From UBA1258 sp963643225 (lineage in GTDB: Bacteria > Bacillota > Clostridia > Lachnospirales > Lachnospiraceae), in the NCBI GenBank assembly GCA_963643225.1, contig CAVIIX010000009.1, positions 35,843 through 99,842 of the forward strand: a stretch of DNA of 64,000 bases. The letters are read 5' to 3'. Shown here in pieces: positions 56,872-64,000 of this stretch. The stretch's first letter is position 1. Every line of letters starts with the position of its first letter. The position numbers and the translations under genes are program-made. The notes beneath the pieces are model-generated. The model worked only from the letters and a program-made list of their open reading frames with translations, was not told where the DNA came from and did not search any database.

Positions 56872-59409
56872 TTATTCTTCTTCATTAACTTCCGATTCAT
56901 ATTCCTCTTCAGAAGTATTTAAATCTTCAACTACGGATTCATCAAGACCAAGACCTGTTCTTACCTTTGCAATCTTAGCTATCTTTACTCCGTTTCTAAG
57001 TTCCATAAGCTTAACGCCTGAAGTGTTTCGGCTGATTTCTTTTAATTCACCCATTCTTATCTGAATAATGATACCCTGAGTTGTAATCATCATAATTTCG
57101 TGATTATCATTAACAGCCTTTACGCCTACAAGCTCACCGGTTCTTTCATTAATCTTATAGCACTTAAGACCTTTACCACCTCTGTGCTGAATTCTGAAAT
57201 CTTCTATATTTGTACGCTTTCCAATACCGTTTTCAGATACAAAGAGTAATGAATCACCCTGGTGATCAAGCTGCATTCCGATTACATCATCGTCATCATC
57301 AAGTTCAATACCTTTAACACCTGTAGCCGCTCTGCTTAACGGACGTACTTCTTCTTCATTAAATTCAATACACATACCTTTTCTTGTGACAATAAATACT
57401 TTATCATCCTTAGAGGTAGTCTTAACTTCAATTAATCTGTCGTCTTCTCTTAAATTGATTGCATTTAATCCGTTTCTTCTTATATTCGCAAAATCAATTA
57501 AAGGAGTCTTCTTAACTATTCCCTTCTGTGTAACAAAGAAAAGACTTTTATCATCTGCAAAACTTTCTACAGGAATAATGGCATTAACCTTTTCTCCTGG
57601 ACCTAACTGTAAAAGGTTCACCATTGCGGTACCTCTTGCAGTACGGCTTGCTTCCGGAATTTCATAAACCTTTAATCTGTAGGCTCTTCCTAAATTTGTA
57701 AGGAATAAAACGTAACCGTGAGTATTAGTCATAAGTAAATCTCTTATGAAATCTTCATCAATTGTATTCATTCCCTTAATACCGACGCCGCCACGATTCT
57801 GAGCTTTGAAATTGTCTACAGTCATACGCTTGATATAGCCTAAATTTGTGCAGGCAATTACTACATTTTCATCAGGAATCAAATCTTCATCTACAATGTC
57901 AAATTCATCCTGACCTATCTGTGAACGACGGTCGTCACCGTATTTATCGGAAATTTCCTGAATTTCTGTTTTAATTACACCGAGTAAAAGCTTTTCATCT
58001 GAAAGAATTGCTTTTAAGTGATCAATTAATTTTATTAATTCTTCATGCTCGGCATTCAACTTTTCTCTCTCTAAGCCTGTTAACGCTCTCAGTCTCATAT
58101 CTACAATTGCCTGAGCCTGAGCATCAGTTAAAGAAAATCTCTGAATAAGATTATCCTTGGCTTCCAAAGTATTGGCACTTCCTCTTATAATTGTAATTAC
58201 TTCGTCGATATTATCTAAAGCAATAAGTAAGCCCTGTAAAATATGGTCTCTCTCTTCTGCCTTATTTAATTCATATCTGGTACGACGGGTTACAACATCC
58301 TCCTGATGCTTAAGGTAATATTTAAGCATTTCAAGAAGATTTAATACCTTTGGTTCATTATTAACTAAGGCTAACATTATAACGCCAAAGGAATCCTGAA
58401 GCTGTGTATGCTTATAAAGCTTATTAAGCACTACATTTGCATTCACATCTCTTCTTAATTCGATTACGATTCTCATTCCTTCTCTTGAAGTTTCGTCCCG
58501 TAAATCTGTAATACCGTCAATTTTCTTTTCTTTTACAAGCTCAGCAATTTTTTCAATTAACCTGGCTTTATTTACAAGATATGGAAGCTCGGTTACGATA
58601 ATTCTACTCTTGCCGTTAGGCATTTCTTCGATATCTGATACCGCTCTTACTTTTATTTTGCCACGACCTGTTCTGTATGCTTCTTCACAGCCTCTTGTAC
58701 CTAAAATAACTGCACCTGTAGGAAAATCTGGAGCTTTTACAATTTGAAGCACTTCATCAATATCAGTATCTCTGTCTTCTTCGATACGATTATCAATAAT
58801 TTTAACAACAGCTTTAATTACTTCTCTTAAATTATGAGGAGGAATATTGGTAGCCATACCTACTGCAATACCGGTAGTACCGTTTACCAAAAGGTTAGGG
58901 TAGCGGCTTGGTAAAACTGTAGGTTCTTTTTCGGTTTCATCAAAGTTTGGAACAAAATCAACCGTATCTTTATTAAGATCGGCAAGTAATTCCATTGAAA
59001 TCTTCGAAAGTCTAGCTTCCGTGTATCGCATTGCTGCAGCACCGTCGCCATCCTCAGAACCAAAGTTACCATGACCGTCAATAAGAGGATATCTTAACGA
59101 CCATTCTTGAGCCATGTATACCAAAGCACCGTAAATTGAAGAATCACCGTGTGGGTGATATTTACCCATTGTATCACCTACGATACGGGCACTTTTACGA
59201 TGAGGCTTATCCGGACCGTTATTTAATTCAATCATAGAATAAAGAACACGTCTTTGAACAGGCTTTAAACCATCTCTTACATCAGGCAATGCTCTGGCAG
59301 CAATAACACTCATAGCATAGTCAATGTAGGATGACTCCATGGTTTTCTTTAAGTCAACCTCATGAATTTTGTCATATTCAGGTGCATTGTCAAAAATAGA
59401 ATCGTCCAT
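56872..59409 (-). CDS. gyrA: DNA gyrase subunit A
   Basis: The 845-residue protein has the QRRVLYSM start region, the catalytic tyrosine in MRYTEARLSKIS, and the C-terminal beta-pinwheel with a GyrA box QNRGGVG near residue 530. The tail is acidic. With GyrB it introduces negative supercoils using ATP. The quinolone-resistance region reads HPHGDSSIYGALVYMAQ with serine and an acidic-site change typical of the wild type group only in part, so resistance is not judged. It lies 27 bases after gyrB. Confidence 0.97.
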   Translation of the reverse strand: MDDSIFDNAPEYDKIHEVDLKKTMESSYIDYAMSVIAARALPDVRDGLKPVQRRVLYSMIELNNGPDKPHRKSARIVGDTMGKYHPHGDSSIYGALVYMAQEWSLRYPLIDGHGNFGSEDGDGAAAMRYTEARLSKISMELLADLNKDTVDFVPNFDETEKEPTVLPSRYPNLLVNGTTGIAVGMATNIPPHNLREVIKAVVKIIDNRIEEDRDTDIDEVLQIVKAPDFPTGAVILGTRGCEEAYRTGRGKIKVRAVSDIEEMPNGKSRIIVTELPYLVNKARLIEKIAELVKEKKIDGITDLRDETSREGMRIVIELRRDVNANVVLNKLYKHTQLQDSFGVIMLALVNNEPKVLNLLEMLKYYLKHQEDVVTRRTRYELNKAEERDHILQGLLIALDNIDEVITIIRGSANTLEAKDNLIQRFSLTDAQAQAIVDMRLRALTGLEREKLNAEHEELIKLIDHLKAILSDEKLLLGVIKTEIQEISDKYGDDRRSQIGQDEFDIVDEDLIPDENVVIACTNLGYIKRMTVDNFKAQNRGGVGIKGMNTIDEDFIRDLLMTNTHGYVLFLTNLGRAYRLKVYEIPEASRTARGTAMVNLLQLGPGEKVNAIIPVESFADDKSLFFVTQKGIVKKTPLIDFANIRRNGLNAINLREDDRLIEVKTTSKDDKVFIVTRKGMCIEFNEEEVRPLSRAATGVKGIELDDDDDVIGMQLDHQGDSLLFVSENGIGKRTNIEDFRIQHRGGKGLKCYKINERTGELVGVKAVNDNHEIMMITTQGIIIQIRMGELKEISRNTSGVKLMELRNGVKIAKIAKVRTGLGLDESVVEDLNTSEEEYESEVNEEE

Positions 59410-59436
59410 TTTTTCTCCCTAAAATCTTTAAAAAAC

Positions 59437-61503
59437 TTAAATATCAAGGTTTTTAACAAATTTTGCATTTGCTTCGATGAAATCACGTCTTGGCTCTACC
59501 TTATCACCCATAAGAGTTGTAAAGGTTAAGTCTAATTCAGACTGAGATTCTTCATCCATATTTACTCTTAATAAAATTCTGTGTTCAGGATCCATTGTAG
59601 TATCCCAAAGCTGTTCAGCATCCATTTCACCAAGACCCTTATAACGCTGAATCTTGTTATTTGAATCTCTGCCTGCTTCATTAAGAATTTTATTTAATTC
59701 ATCATCTGAGTATGCATACCAGACTTTATTATTTTTCTTTAACTGATATAGCGGAGGCTGTGCTAAATATACATGACCTGCCTTAATTAATCCCGGCATA
59801 AATCTGTATATAAAGGTAAGCAGTAAAGTTGCAATATGTGCTCCGTCAACATCGGCATCAGTCATGAGAATAATTTTGTGATATCTTAATTTTTCAATAT
59901 CAAATTCATCATGAATACCCGTACCAAAAGCAGTAATCATTGCCTTAATTTCTGCATTATCATAAATTCTGTCAAGACGAGCTTTTTCAACATTTAAAAT
60001 CTTACCTCTTAAAGGTAAAATTGCCTGAGTTGCTCTGTTTCTTGCTTTCTTTGCAGAGCCACCTGCAGAATCTCCTTCGACTATATAAATTTCACAGTTT
60101 TTAGGATCCTTATCGGAACAGTCTGCAAGCTTACCAGGTAAAGCTCCTACATCCAACGCCGTTTTTCTTCTGGTAAGTTCTCTTGCTTTTCTTGCTGCCT
60201 CTCTTGCTCGTGATGCAAGTATCGATTTATCACAAATTGTCTTACCTACCGCAGGATTCTGCTCTAAATAAATAGTAAGCTTTTCTGATAAAATACTGTC
60301 TACCGCACCTCTTGCTTCAGAGTTACCAAGCTTTTGCTTTGTCTGACCTTCAAACTGAGGATCTTCTATCTTAACGCTTACAATAGCAGTTAAACCTTCT
60401 CTTATATCTTCACCTGTAAGGTTCTGTTCATTATCCTTTAAAAGTTTTCCTCCTCTTGCATAATCGTTAAAGGTTTTTGTTAAGGCATTTCTAAAACCCT
60501 GTAAATGAGTACCTCCTTCAGGTGTATTAATATTATTTACATATGTGAAGATGCTTTCATTATAGGAATCGTTATGCTGCATTGCTATTTCAACATAAAC
60601 ACCGTTCTTTTCGCCTTCAAAATACAAAATATCAGAATATAAAGCTTCTTTACTTGTATTTAAATATTGAACATATTCCTTAATTCCGCCTTCATAGCAG
60701 AAAGAAACTTCCTTCTTTTCTTTCTTTTCTTCTAAAACGTCTGAAAAAGCTCTGTTTAAAAGCTTATCTATCTGTTCATCTCCGTCCTCTTTTCCAATAG
60801 CAGCTTCTTTTGCTTCTTCAATCATACTGTCGGTAACTAAAGAACGTGCATGTTCTTCAGTTCTGTCATCTCTTAAGGAAATACGTAAGCCTTTTGTTAA
60901 GAAAGCCATTTCACGAATTCTTGATTTAATAATATCAAAATCAAAAATTGTAGTTTCTGTAAAAATAAGCTTATCCGGCAGAAAAGTAACCTTTGTACCT
61001 GTTTCTTCTATAGGACAGGTGCCTATTTCTTTTAAAGCATAAACAGAATGTCCTCTTTCATAGCGCTGTTTATAAATCTTTCCACCCTGCTTAATTTCAA
61101 CTTCAAGCCATTCAGACAATGCATTTACAACAGAAGCACCTACGCCGTGAAGACCACCTGATACCTTATATCCTCCACCACCAAATTTACCGCCTGCATG
61201 AAGAATGGTAAATACAACTTCAACAGCAGGTATACCTGCTTTTTTGTTTATACCAACAGGAATACCACGTCCATTATCAATAACACTAAGTGAATTATCG
61301 TCATTAATAATAACTTCAATATGTGTACAAAAGCCTGCCAAGGCTTCGTCTATTGAATTATCAATAATTTCATAAACCAAATGATGAAGACCACGGCTTG
61401 CAGTTGTACCTATATACATACCTGGTCTTTTTCTTACAGCTTCAAGTCCTTCCAATATCTGGATTTGATCGGCGCCATATTCTTTAACAGGTTCGTTTGC
61501 CAT
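59437..61503 (-). CDS. gyrB: DNA gyrase subunit B
   Basis: The 688-residue protein carries the GHKL ATPase (EIIDNSIDEALAG, VIDNGRGIPVG, GGLHGVGASVVNALS) and the TOPRIM domain (IVEGDSAGGSA, PLRGKILNVEKA, LMTDADVDGAHI), and ends with the C-terminal GyrB tail. It is somewhat longer than the 640 residues common in Firmicutes, through an acidic/lysine stretch near residues 225-260. It lies between recF and gyrA in the origin operon. The start has AGGAGA. Confidence 0.97.
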   Translation of the reverse strand: MANEPVKEYGADQIQILEGLEAVRKRPGMYIGTTASRGLHHLVYEIIDNSIDEALAGFCTHIEVIINDDNSLSVIDNGRGIPVGINKKAGIPAVEVVFTILHAGGKFGGGGYKVSGGLHGVGASVVNALSEWLEVEIKQGGKIYKQRYERGHSVYALKEIGTCPIEETGTKVTFLPDKLIFTETTIFDFDIIKSRIREMAFLTKGLRISLRDDRTEEHARSLVTDSMIEEAKEAAIGKEDGDEQIDKLLNRAFSDVLEEKKEKKEVSFCYEGGIKEYVQYLNTSKEALYSDILYFEGEKNGVYVEIAMQHNDSYNESIFTYVNNINTPEGGTHLQGFRNALTKTFNDYARGGKLLKDNEQNLTGEDIREGLTAIVSVKIEDPQFEGQTKQKLGNSEARGAVDSILSEKLTIYLEQNPAVGKTICDKSILASRAREAARKARELTRRKTALDVGALPGKLADCSDKDPKNCEIYIVEGDSAGGSAKKARNRATQAILPLRGKILNVEKARLDRIYDNAEIKAMITAFGTGIHDEFDIEKLRYHKIILMTDADVDGAHIATLLLTFIYRFMPGLIKAGHVYLAQPPLYQLKKNNKVWYAYSDDELNKILNEAGRDSNNKIQRYKGLGEMDAEQLWDTTMDPEHRILLRVNMDEESQSELDLTFTTLMGDKVEPRRDFIEANAKFVKNLDI

Positions 61504-61517
61504 ATTTTCTCCTATTT

Positions 61518-62597
61518 TTAAAAAGAAACTGTTCCTTTTACTACCTTAATTACTTTGTTAATCTTAAAATTATTATTTATAAAATCATCTAAACCGGTAC
61601 AGGTAATTATTGTCTGTATATCACCTATTATATTTAAAAGATAATTCTGTCTTGAACTGTCAAGCTCTGACAATACATCATCCATTAATAAAACAGGTAC
61701 GTGTCCGGTTACTTTTTTTACTATTTCTATTTCAGAAAGTTTTAAAGACAAAGCTGCTGTACGCTGCTGCCCCTGGGATCCGTATTTTCTTATGTCTATA
61801 TTATTTACTAAAAAAGAAAAATCGTCTCTGTGAGGACCTGCTCCGGTAATCTTATATTTTATATCTTTTAAACGATTTTTATTTAAAACCTTTTCAAAAT
61901 TTTCAGGCTCAACATCAGGTTCATAATGAATTTCAAGTTTTTCTTTGTTATCAGTAAGCTTTGAATGTACTTTACCTATTATTTCATTAAGCTCCTCTAT
62001 AAATTTTCTTCTTTTTTCAATAATAAGTTTTCCATATGAAACAAGCTGCATGTCCCAAATACTAATGGTATCTATTAATTCATTATTTAAATATGAATCC
62101 TTTATAAGCTTATTTCTCTGTTCAACTATCTTATTATATTTAGATAAATTATATAAATATATACTGTCTAACTGACAAAGCTCCATATCTATAAAACGTC
62201 TTCTTTCAGAAGGACCGTTTTTTATAATACTTAAATCTTCAGGCGAAAATAAAACAACATTTAAAATACCTAATAATTCAGTTGCTTTTTTTATTTTACT
62301 TCCGTTGACAGCTACTATTTTTGATTTATCTTTTCTAAGCAGCATATCAATCTTTATTTCATCCCCAAATTTTTCAAGATAAAGAGTTATTTTAGCTTCA
62401 TTCTCTTCAAAACCTATTACTTCTTTATCTTTTGCACCTTTATGGGATTTAGTAGTTGCACACATAAAAATAGATTCTAATATGTTTGTTTTACCTTGGG
62501 CATTATCCCCATATAAAATATTAGTGCCCTTATCAAAATAAACGATTACATTTTTATAATTTCTATAGCCGTTTAATTCAATTGATTTAATGTACAT
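61518..62597 (-). CDS. recF: DNA replication and repair protein RecF
   Basis: The 359-residue SMC-like ATPase has ELNGYRNY, Walker A YGDNAQGKTN, FSPEDLSIIKNGPSERRRF and the signature GSQGQQRTAALSLKL followed by LLMDDVLSELD. RecF helps load RecA at gaps. It stands in the standard dnaN-yaaA-recF-gyrB order with only 5 bases after yaaA. Confidence 0.96.
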   Translation of the reverse strand: MYIKSIELNGYRNYKNVIVYFDKGTNILYGDNAQGKTNILESIFMCATTKSHKGAKDKEVIGFEENEAKITLYLEKFGDEIKIDMLLRKDKSKIVAVNGSKIKKATELLGILNVVLFSPEDLSIIKNGPSERRRFIDMELCQLDSIYLYNLSKYNKIVEQRNKLIKDSYLNNELIDTISIWDMQLVSYGKLIIEKRRKFIEELNEIIGKVHSKLTDNKEKLEIHYEPDVEPENFEKVLNKNRLKDIKYKITGAGPHRDDFSFLVNNIDIRKYGSQGQQRTAALSLKLSEIEIVKKVTGHVPVLLMDDVLSELDSSRQNYLLNIIGDIQTIITCTGLDDFINNNFKINKVIKVVKGTVSF

Positions 62598-62602
62598 TTT
62601 CT

Positions 62603-62812
62603 TTACTTTTCAATTTTTATTTTATTTTCTTTAAAGGAAACAATATCTCCATCATAAAGCTTACGGCCACGGCGTGTGTCTACTTCATCATTAACATAGA
62701 CATTACCTTCCTGTATTTCAATTTTAGCTTCAACGCCATCTTCAACAAAACCTGCAGCCTTCAATGCCTGCCCAAGCTTTATATAATCTTCTCTTAATTT
62801 AATAACTTCCAT
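62603..62812 (-). CDS. yaaA: S4-domain RNA-binding protein YaaA
   Basis: The 69-residue protein is a single S4 domain (LGQALKAAGFVEDGVEAKIE, VYVNDEVDTRRGRKLYDGD). It is found between dnaN and recF in most Firmicutes and is linked to ribosome assembly (RlbA). Position and size are normal. Confidence 0.93.
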   Translation of the reverse strand: MEVIKLREDYIKLGQALKAAGFVEDGVEAKIEIQEGNVYVNDEVDTRRGRKLYDGDIVSFKENKIKIEK

Positions 62813-62822
62813 TTTTATTCCT

Positions 62823-63938
62823 TTATCTTATAAAATTAACAGGAAGAATGAAATATTTATATGTATCTTCTTCATTTCTAATAATGCATGGACTCTTTGC
62901 ATTAATTAAATACATATCTATTTCATCTTCTTCAAGAACCTTTAATACATCAAGGAAAAATTTAGGTCTGAAAGCAATTGCAATATCCTTACCTGTTTTG
63001 TTGCAGTATACTTTTTCATTCATTTCACCAACCATTGTTCTGATTGATAAATTAATAAAACTATCACTTACATCAAAAACTATAGGCTTACTTTCACCTT
63101 CTCTTAACATTAAGGTACCTCTGTCAATACCTTCATAAAGATCCTTGCCTTTTATTTTAATTTTTGTTTCATAATCATTGTTGAGCATCTGCTCGTAATT
63201 AAAATACTGGCCTTCAACAAGTCTTGATACAATTGTTGTATTTTCAAGTTCAAAAAGAACATGATTTTTTTCAAAATACATTACAACTTCTTTATTTGCA
63301 TCTCCTGTTAAAATTCTGCTTATTTCATTTAATGTTTTACCGGGAATAATAACCTTAATATCATTATAAGTATTCTTTAAATTAATTTTTCTGTAAGCAA
63401 TTCTGTAACCATCCAAAGCTACAACCTTTAAGGTATCCTTACTTACTTCAAATAATTCAGAATTCATCATATGATTTGTATTATTATCCGCTAAACAAAA
63501 TATTGTCTGTTTAATTACTTCTCTTAAAGCAAATTCACTTATTAAAATATTATCTGTTTTGTTTACCTTAGGAAGGCTTGGAAACTNNNNNNNNNNNNCA
63601 TCTCCATCCTTACCAATTAAATTAATATTAGCCTGATCACAAATAATTTTAGTAACAAAATTATCATCAACATCTAAGGTAACATCATTTTCAGGAAGCT
63701 TTCTTACAATGTCAGAAAAGAATTTTGCATCTAATGCAACTTTACCTTCTCTTTCAATTTTACCTTCTAAAAATGTTTCAATACCAAGCTCTCCGTCATT
63801 AGCAGTCAAAGTAATTTTTCCTTTTTCTGCTTTAATTAAAATACATTGAAGAATAGACATTGAAGTTTTAGCAGGAACTGCTTTTGATACAATGTTAACA
63901 CCATTCAAAAGATTATTTTTTGAAATTAAAAGTTTCAT
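62823..63938 (-). CDS. dnaN: DNA polymerase III subunit beta (sliding clamp)
   Basis: The 371-residue protein shows the three-domain clamp (MKLLISKNNLLNGVNIVSKA, VALDGYRIAYR, and the C-terminal YKYFILPVNFIR). It is interrupted by 12 N (63587-63598) that stand for four codons near residue 115, in frame. The true residues there are unknown. GGGAG precedes the start. dnaA is expected upstream, beyond the window. Confidence 0.96.
   Translation of the reverse strand: MKLLISKNNLLNGVNIVSKAVPAKTSMSILQCILIKAEKGKITLTANDGELGIETFLEGKIEREGKVALDAKFFSDIVRKLPENDVTLDVDDNFVTKIICDQANINLIGKDGDXXXXXFPSLPKVNKTDNILISEFALREVIKQTIFCLADNNTNHMMNSELFEVSKDTLKVVALDGYRIAYRKINLKNTYNDIKVIIPGKTLNEISRILTGDANKEVVMYFEKNHVLFELENTTIVSRLVEGQYFNYEQMLNNDYETKIKIKGKDLYEGIDRGTLMLREGESKPIVFDVSDSFINLSIRTMVGEMNEKVYCNKTGKDIAIAFRPKFFLDVLKVLEEDEIDMYLINAKSPCIIRNEEDTYKYFILPVNFIR
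63587..63598. other. Run of 12 N, assembly gap in dnaN
   Basis: Twelve undetermined bases keep the dnaN frame. The true gap length may differ. Confidence 0.98.
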
Positions 63939-64000
63939 GTGTATAACTCCCTTTTTTTTAATCCTTGCGGATTTATTATTATTATTTATTAATATATTAA

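Noticed and set aside
61120..61500. An intein or insertion in gyrB because of its length
   Set aside because: All motifs are continuous; the extra length is a charged stretch near residues 225-260.

Overview
The window looks like a piece of a low-GC Firmicutes chromosome, most probably from the Lachnospiraceae. The basis is a cytoplasmic GH9 glycosidase, GtrII and DUF6020-type membrane proteins, a CofE-like protein, a psuG-psuK pair, TPP, glycine and PyrR RNA control elements, and strong AGGAGG-type ribosome sites. I cannot name the genus. The right end holds dnaN-yaaA-recF-gyrB-gyrA, the classic neighbourhood of the replication origin, so oriC and dnaA should lie just past base 64000. Most genes are on the minus strand and therefore point away from that origin. 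A run of 12 N in dnaN shows that this is a draft assembly.

Layout from left to right. Bases 1-1240: the start of a GT2 glycosyltransferase, a broken Fic gene, repeats and tRNA-Lys. Bases 1374-5090: tatD, rsmA, ilvE and riboswitch-controlled thiT. Bases 5092-7201: a pyrR-uraA operon behind a PyrR attenuator. Bases 7220-14652: a DUF853 ATPase, glycogen debranching enzyme, a copper ATPase whose reading frame breaks at an A10 tract after the metal-binding domain, and a GH9 enzyme. Bases 14767-18575: DUF3237, GtrII, a decayed DUF6020 gene and TraX.

Bases 18758-40005 are the accessory core. A long minus-strand operon (39932 to 23418) encodes a Pel-type exopolysaccharide machine: a PelD-like receptor with an added N-terminal SDR domain, PelE-like, a large membrane protein, a PelA-like extracytoplasmic protein, PelF and PelG. 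These are followed by a DUF2304 protein, GT4, GT2, a DUF4874/DUF4832 protein and a flippase fused to a nucleotidyltransferase. A separate promoter then drives a 150-residue orphan protein, an ABC exporter and a GT2. Converging on them from the other strand is a PqqD-HPr-kinase-like fusion. PqqD, kinase, nucleotidyltransferase and ABC exporter are parts that usually surround ribosomal peptides, so this block is the best candidate for an undescribed system.

Bases 40217-56810 are mostly housekeeping and transport: a YjbR-MGMT fusion, an RlmI-like methyltransferase, a DUF5067 lipoprotein, psuG-psuK, a CofE-like protein, tRNA-Pro, a DapF-like racemase with a polar amino acid ABC transporter, an EAL-HDOD protein, trmB, agcS behind a glycine riboswitch, dacF and a HIT protein. 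The origin operon follows.

Two families of palindromic intergenic repeats are scattered through the window. One has ends reading TTTATAAAAGC, and three different genes use the TAA inside that end as their stop codon. The other carries a large hairpin whose two arms change together between copies.
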